Assembly (NCBI GenBank): GCA_051649605.1
Contig: JBOFHK010000017.1
Location: forward strand, 124,001-188,000
Reading direction: 5' to 3'
DNA: 64,000 nucleotides
From: Brevinema_A sp051649605
Lineage (GTDB): Bacteria > Spirochaetota > Brevinematia > Brevinematales > Brevinemataceae
Both the position numbers and the translations under genes were made by a program. Position 1 is the stretch's first letter. Every line of letters begins with the position of its first letter. Positions 9,445-17,687 of this stretch are shown piece after piece. A model generated the notes under the pieces. It was not told where the DNA came from. It ran no database searches and worked only from the letters and a program-made list of their open reading frames with translations.

Positions 9445-9861
9445 ATGTTGATGCCATCTAAGGTTAAATACAGAAAGCAGCACAGAGCTAAAATTAATCA
9501 TTCTCCTGTTCATGATGGGGAAATGGTCTCTTTTGGAGATTATGGAATGATAGCATTAGAAGCAGCGTGGCTGACCAATAGACAAATTGAATCTGCCCGT
9601 ATCGCGATCAACCGTTATCTCAAAAGAGGGGCGAAGGTTTGGATTAGGATATTTCCAGATCATCCTTATACCAGTAAAGGTGAAGGTGTTCGTATGGGTA
9701 AAGGGAAAGGGTCTCCAGATGGATGGATTGCTCCAATCCGACCTGGTAAAGTTCTTTTTGAGATTACCGGTGTTGACGAAACGAAGGCAAAAGAAGCATT
9801 TCGTTTGGCTGGACACAAACTACCGATTAAGGTGAAATTTGTCAAGAGAATCGAGGGGTAA
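9445..9861 (+). CDS. rplP: 50S ribosomal protein L16
   Basis: Contacts the A- and P-site tRNA elbows. The 138 residues start MLMPSKVKYRKQHR, as in the family, and contain RMGKGKGSPDGWIAPIRPG. AGGAGAA is upstream of the ATG. Confidence 0.97.
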   Translation: MLMPSKVKYRKQHRAKINHSPVHDGEMVSFGDYGMIALEAAWLTNRQIESARIAINRYLKRGAKVWIRIFPDHPYTSKGEGVRMGKGKGSPDGWIAPIRPGKVLFEITGVDETKAKEAFRLAGHKLPIKVKFVKRIEG

Positions 9862-9862
9862 T

Positions 9863-10084
9863 ATGACTAAAGTTCAGAATCTTCGTTCCTTGTCAGAAGC
9901 AGAACTTCTTTCAATGAAAAAAGACTTGCAGGAAAAAATAATGCATGTTCGTTTTCGTTCTAAATTTGAAGCTCCTAAAAATATTATGGAGATCCGAAAT
10001 ATGAAACGAACTATTGCACGAATTAACACTTTAATCAGTGAAACGGAACTTGAGATCCGTACACCGAGTAAAGAACAAAAGTAA
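9863..10084 (+). CDS. rpmC: 50S ribosomal protein L29
   Basis: Small helical tunnel-exit protein. The start is the ATG at 9863 with GAGGGG upstream, one base after the rplP stop; an in-frame start inside rplP would add eight residues foreign to L29. The 73-residue product has the helical hairpin with MEIRNMKRTIARINT. Confidence 0.95.
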   Translation: MTKVQNLRSLSEAELLSMKKDLQEKIMHVRFRSKFEAPKNIMEIRNMKRTIARINTLISETELEIRTPSKEQK

Positions 10085-10095
10085 AGGAAAGCAGA

Positions 10096-10347
10096 ATGAC
10101 AAAGCAAAAGACCTTTACAGGAGTAGTTTCCAGTGATAAAATGGATAAGTCTCGCTCCGTTGTTATTACGACTAAGGAAAAACACCCTTTATATAAAAAG
10201 TATGTTCCTAAACGTAAAAAACTAATGGTTCATGACGAACAAAACACTTCTGCTCTTGGTGATAAAGTACTAATAGGAGAATCAAGACCTATTAGTAAGC
10301 GTAAAAGCTGGGTTCTTCTTGAGGTCCTAGAGAAACACCAGGACTAA
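10096..10347 (+). CDS. rpsQ: 30S ribosomal protein S17
   Basis: OB-fold protein that binds 16S rRNA early in assembly. The 83 residues include FTGVVSSDKMDKS, the HPLYKKYVPK segment and GDKVLIGESRPISKRK, all standard. Normal gene order after rpmC. Confidence 0.96.
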   Translation: MTKQKTFTGVVSSDKMDKSRSVVITTKEKHPLYKKYVPKRKKLMVHDEQNTSALGDKVLIGESRPISKRKSWVLLEVLEKHQD

Positions 10348-10366
10348 AAACGGGAGGAATTTATAT

Positions 10367-10735
10367 ATGATAATGCTTGGAACACGCTTAGATGTTGCTG
10401 ATAACAGTGGTGCTAAAGTAATAGAATGTATCCACGTTGTTGGTAGTACACGTCGCCGATATGCGTCGGTAGGAGATATTATTGTAGCTGCAGTAAAAAG
10501 CGTATCTCCAAATGCTCCTATTAAAAAAGGAGATGTTGTACGAGCAGTAGTTGTTCGTACAAAAAAAGAAATTAACCGTACTGATGGTTCAGCTATTCGT
10601 TTTGACCGCAATTCTGCTGTCATTGTGAATAAAAAAAATGAACCCAGCGGAACTCGTATTTTTGGACCCGTAGGACGGGAGTTAAGAGATAGAGATTTTA
10701 TGAAAATCGTATCTCTCGCTCCTGAAGTATTTTAG
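10367..10735 (+). CDS. rplN: 50S ribosomal protein L14
   Basis: Forms an intersubunit bridge with L19. The 122-residue product has TRLDVADNSGAKVIECI and the C-terminal FMKIVSLAPEV. The start MIMLGTRL matches the family start and has GGGAGG upstream. Confidence 0.97.
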   Translation: MIMLGTRLDVADNSGAKVIECIHVVGSTRRRYASVGDIIVAAVKSVSPNAPIKKGDVVRAVVVRTKKEINRTDGSAIRFDRNSAVIVNKKNEPSGTRIFGPVGRELRDRDFMKIVSLAPEVF

Positions 10736-10744
10736 GAGGATACC

Positions 10745-11059
10745 GTGAAAATTAAAAAAAACGATGAAGTTATAGTAATTTCCGGTAGAGATAAAGGACG
10801 TAGAGGCGAGATCTTCCACGTATTTCCTTCTAAAGACACTGTTCTTGTCCGCGGCGTCAATTTTGTAAAAAAGACAGTAAAGAAAAGTCAAGAACATCCG
10901 AATGGAACTATTCTTGAAAGAGAAGCACCAATTCATGTGTCTAATGTTATGCTCTATTGCCCTAAAGTTGATAAAGGTGTTCGTATTGAACATGTTATTG
11001 ATGAAAAAGGTAATAAAAGACGCAAAGCAAAAGGCGTTGACTACTTTTTTGATAATTAA
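10745..11059 (+). CDS. rplX: 50S ribosomal protein L24
   Basis: Assembly initiator with an N-terminal KOW motif. The start codon is GTG at 10745, with AGGAGG five bases upstream. The 104-residue product has DEVIVISGRDKGRRG and VNFVKKTVK. rplE follows after 11 bases. Confidence 0.95.
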   Translation: MKIKKNDEVIVISGRDKGRRGEIFHVFPSKDTVLVRGVNFVKKTVKKSQEHPNGTILEREAPIHVSNVMLYCPKVDKGVRIEHVIDEKGNKRRKAKGVDYFFDN

Positions 11060-11070
11060 GAGGCTTCATA

Positions 11071-11805
11071 ATGGCTGAAAACAAAGAAAAAACTGTTGCA
11101 GAAGCAGTAGAAAAAACACCTGTTGCTAAAAAAACAACCATCAAAAAAGCAACAGAGAAAACACCTGTTGCTAAAAAATCTATAGAGAAAGCACCTACTG
11201 CTAAAAAAGAAGTTACACCGAAAGAAGCTACTCCTAAAGCAAAAAAAGTACCTCTAAAAAGCCAGTCTCGTTTTAAAGCTCGCTACGAAAATGAGATCAA
11301 AGTTGCTCTTCATAAAGAGTTTGCTTATAAATCTCCAATGGCGATTCCTTATATTGACAAGATAGTGATTAATATGGGTGTTGGTGATGCGATCTCAGAT
11401 AAAAATATCGCTGATGCTGCTGTTAATGATTTAACCTTATTAGCGGGGCAGAAAGCAGTAAAAACCTTAGCTCGCAAATCGGTCTCCAATTTTAAATTAC
11501 GTGAAGGAATGGCAATTGGAGCGAAAGTAACTCTTCGGAAAAACCGTATGTTTGATTTCTTAGATAAACTTATTTCTGTAGCTTTACCTCGTGTGCGTGA
11601 TTTTAGAGGGGTTAAGGTAACAGGGTTTGATGGAAGAGGTAATTTTTCTTTTGGGGTAACAGAGCAGATCATTTTCCCAGAGATTAATTTTGATAAAATT
11701 GCTAAAGTTCGAGGAATGGATATTACCATTGTTACGACAGCTAATACGGATCAGGAAGCAAAAAGTCTATTGACTCATTTCGGCTTTCCTTTTCGTAATA
11801 AGTAA
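11071..11805 (+). CDS. rplE: 50S ribosomal protein L5 with long basic N-terminal extension
   Basis: L5 binds 5S rRNA in the central protuberance. The product is 244 residues against about 180 in the family. The L5 core starts near residue 67 and holds KIVINMGVGDA and the FPEINFDKI segment. Residues 1-66 are an added Lys/Ala/Thr/Pro/Glu tail with a repeated unit (EKTPVAKK twice, EKAPTAKK once), also visible as repeated DNA. The start at 11071 is supported by AAGAGG upstream, and the core has no nearby internal start with a good site. The tail resembles histone H1-like or TolA-like disordered basic segments; its role is unknown. Confidence 0.95.
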   Translation: MAENKEKTVAEAVEKTPVAKKTTIKKATEKTPVAKKSIEKAPTAKKEVTPKEATPKAKKVPLKSQSRFKARYENEIKVALHKEFAYKSPMAIPYIDKIVINMGVGDAISDKNIADAAVNDLTLLAGQKAVKTLARKSVSNFKLREGMAIGAKVTLRKNRMFDFLDKLISVALPRVRDFRGVKVTGFDGRGNFSFGVTEQIIFPEINFDKIAKVRGMDITIVTTANTDQEAKSLLTHFGFPFRNK

Positions 11806-11819
11806 GCGGGGGCTACAAT

Positions 11820-12005
11820 ATGGCAAAACAATCAATGATCCAACGCTGGAAGAAAAAACCAAAATTCGCTGCACGAGCTTACAACCGTTGTAATATCTGT
11901 GGTCGTCCTCGTTCTTATATGCGAGATTTTGGAGTCTGTCGTTTATGTTTCCGTAAGCTTGCTTCACAAGGACAAATACCAGGTGTTGTCAAATCTTCTT
12001 GGTAA
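11820..12005 (+). CDS. rpsZ: 30S ribosomal protein S14, zinc-binding type Z
   Basis: Late-assembling 30S head protein. The 61-residue product is the short zinc form, with CNIC and CRLC pairs (about residues 24-27 and 40-43) spaced as in the C+ class, and ends in the typical GVVKSSW. It sits at the normal place between rplE and rpsH. Confidence 0.97.
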   Translation: MAKQSMIQRWKKKPKFAARAYNRCNICGRPRSYMRDFGVCRLCFRKLASQGQIPGVVKSSW

Positions 12006-12060
12006 GATTTAGTTTAGAGAACAGAGTTCTCATCAAAAAAAAAATAAGGCGAGGAATCCT

Positions 12061-12441
12061 ATGGATATTATCGCAGATAGCTTAACAAAAATAAGAAATG
12101 CTACTATGCGTAGTCTTTCCAAAACAACAGTAAGAAAGACGAAGCTTATTGAAGAGCTTCTAAAAATAATGAAGCGTGAAGGATATATTGAGAATTATAA
12201 AGATAGTACTCAAGCTTTCATGATCGACGTTACCTTAAAATATATTAATGGCAAATCAGTTATTGATAATATTAAGCGTATTAGTAAACTTTCACGTCGT
12301 GTATATGTTGGAAAAGATTCTATTCCTAGAGTTTATAATAACTACGGAATAGCGATTCTTACTACATCTAAAGGTATAATAACAGATAAAGAAGCTCGTT
12401 TCCTAGGAGTAGGTGGCGAAGTTCTTTGTCATATTTGGTAG
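12061..12441 (+). CDS. rpsH: 30S ribosomal protein S8
   Basis: Central-domain 16S binder that represses the spc operon in E. coli. The 126 residues begin DIIADSLTKIRNA and end GGEVLCHIW, both diagnostic. GGCGAGGAA precedes the ATG. Confidence 0.96.
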   Translation: MDIIADSLTKIRNATMRSLSKTTVRKTKLIEELLKIMKREGYIENYKDSTQAFMIDVTLKYINGKSVIDNIKRISKLSRRVYVGKDSIPRVYNNYGIAILTTSKGIITDKEARFLGVGGEVLCHIW

Positions 12442-12450
12442 GAGTCCACT

Positions 12451-12996
12451 ATGTCTCGTTTGGCAAAAAAATCCCTGCCCATTCCCAATGGCGTAACCGT
12501 TGCGGTAGAAAATGGGATTGTATCGTTTAAAGGAAATTTGGGAACTCTTTCTCAAGAATTCGATACAAATTTAATTAGTCCTATTCTTGAAGGGACAGGA
12601 TTATTAGTAAATCGTCTTAGTGATCTTAAAGAAGCAAAAGCAAAACAAGGTCTTTATTGGGCGTTGTTTCGAAATCATCTAACAGGTGTTTCTGCTGGTT
12701 TTGAAAAACTTTTAGAAATTCAAGGGATTGGTTATCGTTGGGAAGTTAAAGGGCAAAATCTCCATTGTACGGTTGGTTTTTCTCATCCTGTTGTTTTTGT
12801 TGCTCCTGATGGAATCAAGTTAGAACAATCTTCTCCAAACACTGTTGCTGTCAAAGGAATTGACCGCCAACTTGTTGGACAAGTTGCTGCTAATATCCGT
12901 TTTATCAAAAAACCTGAACCTTACAAAGGGAAAGGGATTCGATATTCTGGTGAAGTAGTACGCCTCAAAGAAGGGAAAAGTTCTGGTAAAAAATAG
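12451..12996 (+). CDS. rplF: 50S ribosomal protein L6
   Basis: Two-domain protein near the factor-binding site. The 181 residues contain IQGIGYRWEVKG and the C-terminal KKPEPYKGKGIRY, the L6 signature. A 90-base gap with a likely internal promoter follows. Confidence 0.97.
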   Translation: MSRLAKKSLPIPNGVTVAVENGIVSFKGNLGTLSQEFDTNLISPILEGTGLLVNRLSDLKEAKAKQGLYWALFRNHLTGVSAGFEKLLEIQGIGYRWEVKGQNLHCTVGFSHPVVFVAPDGIKLEQSSPNTVAVKGIDRQLVGQVAANIRFIKKPEPYKGKGIRYSGEVVRLKEGKSSGKK

Positions 12997-13009
12997 ATAG
13001 AACAATTCG

Positions 13010-13037
13010 TTGCACGCTCTATCCCATAATCTATAAT
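13010..13037 (+). promoter_or_regulatory. Possible internal promoter before rplR
   Basis: TTGCAC at 13010-13015, 16-base spacer, TATAAT at 13032-13037, in the widest gap of the spc block. An imperfect inverted repeat (CTCTAT near 13017, ATAGAG near 13046) overlaps it. It could boost the distal genes (rplR to rplQ). Confidence 0.5.
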
Positions 13038-13086
13038 AATTATGAATAGAGTGTTCACTTCTTAGAGTAAATAAAAGGAGTAATTC

Positions 13087-13452
13087 ATGATTAATATCGT
13101 GGCTGATAAAACAAGACGCTATAAAAAACGAAAGTTACGAAGCCGAAAAAATCTTCTTGTATCGGAAGATCGACCTCGTTTAACCGTTTTTCGATCTAAT
13201 AAATACTTATATGCACAAGTATTAGACAAATCTAATAAAGTATTAGCTTCTTTTTCTTCAATATCCAATGAATTAGGTAGTAAAAAAATCAGTGGTAATA
13301 CCGAAGCTGCTGCTATTATTGGACAAAAAATTGGAGAAAAATTGAAAATATTAAATATCACAAAGGTCGTATTCGACCGAAACGGTTATTTGTATCACGG
13401 AAAGATTAAAGCGTTAGCTGATGCTTGCCGTAATACAGGAATCGAATTCTAA
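13087..13452 (+). CDS. rplR: 50S ribosomal protein L18
   Basis: 5S rRNA-binding protein of the central protuberance. The 121-residue product has RPRLTVFRSNKYLYAQ and the C-terminal FDRNGYLYHGKIKALAD. AAAAGGAG is upstream of the ATG. Confidence 0.96.
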   Translation: MINIVADKTRRYKKRKLRSRKNLLVSEDRPRLTVFRSNKYLYAQVLDKSNKVLASFSSISNELGSKKISGNTEAAAIIGQKIGEKLKILNITKVVFDRNGYLYHGKIKALADACRNTGIEF

Positions 13453-13467
13453 GGGCGAGGAGATAAG

Positions 13468-14097
13468 ATGGCTGAGATTCAAGAACTACAAACAGAATCG
13501 TTAGAAGGAATAGACACTCCTGTAGAACAAACTTCTAAAGAAAGACCTTCTCGTGGTGGAAGAAACAATAAAAACAACAATAGAAGAGATCGTAGAGAAA
13601 AACCAGATACTGTAGCTTCGGAATGGGAAGAAAAAGTAGTAAGCCTAAGACGAGCAACAAAAGTAATTTCTGGGGGACGTCGATTCCGTTTTAATGCTAT
13701 GGTTGTTGTTGGAAACAAAAAAGGACAAGTAGGTTTAGGCTATGGAAAAGCAAATGAGATTGCCGATGCTATTAAAAAAGCAAAAGATAAGGCTATCGCT
13801 AATGCTTTTACAATTCGACTCAAAGGAGCAACGATTCCTCATGAAATTCTAGGGGAATATAAAGCTTCTCGAATTCTCATGAAACCTGCAACCAAAGGAA
13901 CAGGGGTGATTGCAGGTGGTGCAGTGCGTCCTGTGCTTGAATTGTTAGGAGTCCATGATATTCTTACAAAATCGTTAAGATCATCAAACCCTATCAACCT
14001 TATTAAAGCGACTTTTAACGGATTAACACGATTGTATAGTATTGAAGATATTGCTACAAAACGTGGAAAAACAGTAACTGAATTGTTTTCCAAATAA
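13468..14097 (+). CDS. rpsE: 30S ribosomal protein S5 with Arg/Asn-rich N-terminal extension
   Basis: S5 lines the mRNA entry channel and guards decoding accuracy. The core, from about residue 53, has the dsRBD-like domain with VVVGNKKGQVGLGYGKANE and the fold ending in the conserved helix. The product is 209 residues against about 165 usually. The extra 45-50 residues are first acidic, then very basic with RGGRNNKNNNRRDRR, a low-complexity RGG-like segment. GGCGAGGAG supports the start. The next gene is rplO; rpmD, which usually lies between, is absent. Confidence 0.95.
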   Translation: MAEIQELQTESLEGIDTPVEQTSKERPSRGGRNNKNNNRRDRREKPDTVASEWEEKVVSLRRATKVISGGRRFRFNAMVVVGNKKGQVGLGYGKANEIADAIKKAKDKAIANAFTIRLKGATIPHEILGEYKASRILMKPATKGTGVIAGGAVRPVLELLGVHDILTKSLRSSNPINLIKATFNGLTRLYSIEDIATKRGKTVTELFSK

Positions 14098-14112
14098 ATA
14101 GAGGGGCGCAAA

Positions 14113-14571
14113 ATGGGTCATATTGAACTGATAGCAAATGAAGGCGCTTCAAAGAAGCGTAAGCGAGTAGGTCGCGGTACAGGAAATGGTACAGGGAAAA
14201 CCTGCGGAAAAGGTCATAAAGGGCAAAAAGCTCGATCTGGCGGTGGAGTACCGTTATATTTTGAAGGGGGGCAAATGCCTCTTTACAGACGTACTCCAAA
14301 AAGAGGTTTTAAAAACATTTTTAAAGTTGTTAATAATGTTATCAACTTAGAGTCTCTTAACGCTTTTCCTGATGGTTCGGAGATTACCCCAGATTTACTT
14401 TGTAAAGCTGGTCTTATTAAAGATAATGGGAATCCTATTAAATTATTAGCACGGGGATTTGGTGATGTTACCTTTACTGCAAAAAATATTAGAGTTCATG
14501 CTCATAAAACTTCTGAAACAGCAAAAAACATCTTAGAAAAATCTGGTGCAACAATTGTGATGATCGGATAA
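14113..14571 (+). CDS. rplO: 50S ribosomal protein L15
   Basis: Late-assembling 50S protein with an extended N-terminal arm. The 152 residues carry KRVGRGTGNGTGKTCGKGHKG and FEGGQMPLYRRTPKRGF, both hallmark regions. It follows rpsE after 15 bases. Confidence 0.96.
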   Translation: MGHIELIANEGASKKRKRVGRGTGNGTGKTCGKGHKGQKARSGGGVPLYFEGGQMPLYRRTPKRGFKNIFKVVNNVINLESLNAFPDGSEITPDLLCKAGLIKDNGNPIKLLARGFGDVTFTAKNIRVHAHKTSETAKNILEKSGATIVMIG

Positions 14572-14588
14572 ATTGTTAAGAAGGTGAT

Positions 14589-15878
14589 ATGTCTGTTTTA
14601 ATAAATATGTTCCGAATTGAGGAATTGAGAAAACGTCTTTTTTTCACATTGAGTGTTATGATCGTTGTTCGTATTGGCACTCAAATTCCTGTACCTGGAG
14701 TACAGCTTAATAATTTATTAGCTGCGATTGGTACGGAATCCAACAGTTTTCTTGCTTTTGTTAATTTGTTGAGTGGTGGAGCGTTAGAAAGAGCATCGAT
14801 TTTTGCACTTGGAGTGATGCCTTATATTACATCTAGTATTATTATGCAACTGCTAACGGTTATTATTCCCGCATTAGAAAAAACGGCAAAAGAAGGTCCT
14901 GAAGGGCGTAGAAAAATTCATCAATTTTCTCGTATTGGTACCTTGATTGTGGCATCACTACAGGGGATTATTTATGGAAGTTATCTTGTCCAGTTTAATA
15001 ATCAAACTTCCTTACCTTTTATCCTATTAAGCTCTACGCAATTTGTTATTTTATTTACCGTATCGGTAGCTACAGGAACTTATGTGTTAATGTGGTTAGG
15101 AGAACAGATCACCGAAAAAGGACTGGGGAATGGTGTTTCGATTATTATTTTAAGTGGTATTATTGCTCGTTTTCCACAGGCATTTTACACCTTTATTAAT
15201 CGGCCACAAGATCCTATCATGGCTTTGCTTTTAGTTGTGATGTTTATAGCAATCATTATGGCTGTTGTTTTTGAAGAGATGGCACTTCGTAAAATCCCTG
15301 TACAATATTCCCGAGGGGGAGCAATGGCTGGACCTTCTTTTTTACCATTTAAAGTAAACCCCACCAACGTTATTCCAATTATTTTTGCTTCTACAGTGTT
15401 AGTATTTCCTATTCAGTTATCTCAGTGGTTTGGTACGAGAGCTCCTTGGCTTAACGCAGTATCACAAGCACTACAACCTGGAGAATTATGGTATTCTATT
15501 GTTTATTTTTCTTTAATTTTGTTTTTTGCCTTTTTCTATATAGAAATTGAGCTTAATCCTCATGATATTTCTGAAAATTTACGAAGACAAAACGCTTTTA
15601 TTCCTGGAGTGAGACCAGGACAAGAAACAGAAGTATTTATTTCTAATACCTTATACAATCTTACGTTACCTGGTGCTGCTTTTATAGGACTGATTGCTTT
15701 ATTACCAACGTTTATTGTTAACCGTCTGCGTGTTCCTGCTGATATTGCTTATTTGATGGGAGGGACTTCGTTAATTATTATTGTTGGGGTTTCTTTAAAT
15801 ACACTGAGACAGATAGAATCTTTTCTTACGATGAATCATAAAGAAGGTTTCTTAAGCCCAAAAAAGAGAACATATTAA
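14589..15878 (+). CDS. secY: Preprotein translocase channel subunit SecY
   Basis: Channel of the Sec translocon, which exports the many secreted and lipoproteins seen here. The 429-residue product has ten predicted membrane segments, with the early GTQIPVPGV, the FALGVMPYITSSIIMQLL plug/TM2 region and the late cytosolic loop FIPGVRPGQET. Typical spc-operon position after rplO; adk starts one base after the stop. Confidence 0.97.
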   Translation: MSVLINMFRIEELRKRLFFTLSVMIVVRIGTQIPVPGVQLNNLLAAIGTESNSFLAFVNLLSGGALERASIFALGVMPYITSSIIMQLLTVIIPALEKTAKEGPEGRRKIHQFSRIGTLIVASLQGIIYGSYLVQFNNQTSLPFILLSSTQFVILFTVSVATGTYVLMWLGEQITEKGLGNGVSIIILSGIIARFPQAFYTFINRPQDPIMALLLVVMFIAIIMAVVFEEMALRKIPVQYSRGGAMAGPSFLPFKVNPTNVIPIIFASTVLVFPIQLSQWFGTRAPWLNAVSQALQPGELWYSIVYFSLILFFAFFYIEIELNPHDISENLRRQNAFIPGVRPGQETEVFISNTLYNLTLPGAAFIGLIALLPTFIVNRLRVPADIAYLMGGTSLIIIVGVSLNTLRQIESFLTMNHKEGFLSPKKRTY

Positions 15879-15879
15879 T

Positions 15880-16512
15880 ATGAATAAAAAAATTATCTTT
15901 TTAGGGTATCCTGGTTCAGGTAAAGGGACCCAAAGTTCTTTACTAAGTAAAGAGTTTGGATTTTTTCATTTATCAACTGGTGATGCTTTTCGACAGATGA
16001 TCAAAGACGGCAAAGGTAAAATTGCAGATCAAGTCCGAACTTGTCTCAATGAAGGACAACTGGTGTCAGACAACTTAACATTTGAAGTTGTCAAAAACAG
16101 TCTTCTGAATTTGGATCAAGATTGGATTCTTGATGGGTATCCACGTAATTTAAATCAGGCTAAAATTCTTAATGAATTTTTTCCACCAACTGATGTTATC
16201 CTTGTCGAAATTGATGAAAGTATTATTTTTCAAAGATTAACTGGTAGAAGGCTTGCAAAAAGATCTGGGAAGATGTATAATATATACTTCCATACACCAA
16301 AGTTAGAAGGAATCTGCGATGAATCTGGAGAAGAATTAATTCAGCGTGAAGATGATAAACCTGAAATTGTTCAGAACCGTTTGGATGTTTATCGAACAGA
16401 AACCCAACCCCTTATTCAATACTATCAAGATCAGGGAATTCTTTATAAAATACAGGGGGATTTGCCGATTGAAGAAGTATATCAAAATATAAAGGAGGTT
16501 TTAGAACTTTGA
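15880..16512 (+). CDS. adk: Adenylate kinase
   Basis: Interconverts AMP + ATP with 2 ADP. The 210 residues have the P-loop GYPGSGKGT (about 9-17), the AMP-site STGDAFRQM, DGYPRNLNQA and the LID beginning GRRLAKRSGK. The LID is the long type but lacks the zinc-binding Cys quartet. It starts one base after secY, and its stop overlaps one infA start candidate. Confidence 0.96.
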   Translation: MNKKIIFLGYPGSGKGTQSSLLSKEFGFFHLSTGDAFRQMIKDGKGKIADQVRTCLNEGQLVSDNLTFEVVKNSLLNLDQDWILDGYPRNLNQAKILNEFFPPTDVILVEIDESIIFQRLTGRRLAKRSGKMYNIYFHTPKLEGICDESGEELIQREDDKPEIVQNRLDVYRTETQPLIQYYQDQGILYKIQGDLPIEEVYQNIKEVLEL

Positions 16513-16733
16513 TGATGGATAAAGAAGATGTTATAAAAATTGATGGAATTGTTTTAGAACAAATGCCAGCAGCGGTTTTCAAAGTTGAATTAGAAAACAA
16601 GCAACAAATATTGGCACATATTTCTGGCAAAATGAGGATTAATCATATTAAAATTTTAGCCGGGGATAAGGTTAGCTTAGAACTTTCTCCTTATGATCTA
16701 ACAAAAGGGAGAATTGTATATCGTTATAAATAG
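16512..16733 (+). CDS. infA: Translation initiation factor IF-1
   Basis: S1-fold protein that blocks the A site during initiation. The product of about 73 residues has KEDVIKIDG at the start and the conserved GKMRINHIKILAGDKV. Three starts are possible: TTG at 16509 (ten bases after GGAGG), ATG at 16512 overlapping the adk stop, or ATG at 16515, which aligns exactly with the family start. I give the overlapping ATG; the uncertainty is one residue either way. Confidence 0.93.
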   Translation: MMDKEDVIKIDGIVLEQMPAAVFKVELENKQQILAHISGKMRINHIKILAGDKVSLELSPYDLTKGRIVYRYK

Positions 16734-16745
16734 AGAGGCTATTTC

Positions 16746-16874
16746 ATGAAAGTGAGAGCATCAGTAAAACCTATGTGTGAAAAATGTCGCACCATTTTAA
16801 GACATGGGATTCTTAGAGTTATTTGTGAGAATCCAAAACACAAACAAAGACAAAAAGGTCAAAAAAGAAGCTAA
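16746..16874 (+). CDS. rpmJ: 50S ribosomal protein L36 (zinc form)
   Basis: A 42-residue zinc-ribbon protein beginning MKVRASVKPMC. Zinc ligands C11, C14, C27 and H32 are all present, so it is the C+ form. It is slightly longer than the usual 37-38 residues because of a basic tail after KHKQRQ. AGAGG lies upstream; position between infA and rpsM is canonical. Confidence 0.96.
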   Translation: MKVRASVKPMCEKCRTILRHGILRVICENPKHKQRQKGQKRS

Positions 16875-16885
16875 GGGAGGAATCC

Positions 16886-17251
16886 ATGGCACGTATTGCC
16901 GGAAGAGAAGTACCAAATAATAAAGCAGCGTGGATCGGACTCACTTATGTTTATGGGATTGGAAGACATTCTGCATTAAAAATTTTAGATCTTATAAAGA
17001 TTGAAAAATCAAAAAAAATTGGTGAACTATCAGAAGAAGAATTAAATCTTATTCGTGAAGAGATTGATAAAAGCTTTAAAGTGGAAGGCGATCTCAGAAC
17101 AGAACGTTCTATGAATATCAAAAGACTTATTGATATTGGCTCTTATAGAGGATTGCGACATAAAAAAAGATTACCTGTCCGAGGTCAACGTACTAGAACA
17201 AATGCACGCTCTTGGAAAGGGGGTCGTGCAAATGCGATTAAAAAGAAGTAA
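16886..17251 (+). CDS. rpsM: 30S ribosomal protein S13
   Basis: Head protein bridging to the 50S subunit. The 121 residues have ARIAGREVPNNK, the GIGRHSALKIL helix-hairpin segment and GSYRGLRHKKRLPVRGQRT. AAGGGAGG precedes the ATG. Confidence 0.97.
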   Translation: MARIAGREVPNNKAAWIGLTYVYGIGRHSALKILDLIKIEKSKKIGELSEEELNLIREEIDKSFKVEGDLRTERSMNIKRLIDIGSYRGLRHKKRLPVRGQRTRTNARSWKGGRANAIKKK

Positions 17252-17263
17252 GAAGGTGATGTA

Positions 17264-17659
17264 ATGGCAACCAAAGCAAAAAGCTCCACTAAGAGAAAAA
17301 AAGAGAAAAAAAACATCCTTGAAGGAATCGTTCATATTCAAGCAACTTTTAATAATACATTGGTAACCGTTACTGATATGAATGGAAATACCATTTCTTG
17401 GGCTAGTTCTGGGGTCGGTGGCTTTAAAGGCACTAAAAAAGGTACTCCATTCGCAGCTCAGTTAGCTTGTGAAAAAGCTATGGAAGGGGCGGTCTTTCAT
17501 GGTCTTCAGAACGCACATATTCGCGTGAAAGGGCCAGGGCCGGGTCGTGAATCTGCAATTAGAGCAGTCGATTTAGCGGGAGTACACGTGAAAAGTCTTC
17601 GTGATGTAACTCCAATCCCTCATAATGGATGCCGTCCTCGTAAAAAACGACGCGTCTAA
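17264..17659 (+). CDS. rpsK: 30S ribosomal protein S11
   Basis: Platform protein near the Shine-Dalgarno helix. The 131 residues have VHIQATFNNTLVTVTD, GVGGFKGTKKGTPFAAQ and the C-terminal PHNGCRPRKKRRV. The gene normally following, rpsD, is missing; rpoA comes next. Confidence 0.97.
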   Translation: MATKAKSSTKRKKEKKNILEGIVHIQATFNNTLVTVTDMNGNTISWASSGVGGFKGTKKGTPFAAQLACEKAMEGAVFHGLQNAHIRVKGPGPGRESAIRAVDLAGVHVKSLRDVTPIPHNGCRPRKKRRV

Positions 17660-17687
17660 TCATACATTATTATTAGGAAGGTAGGTT

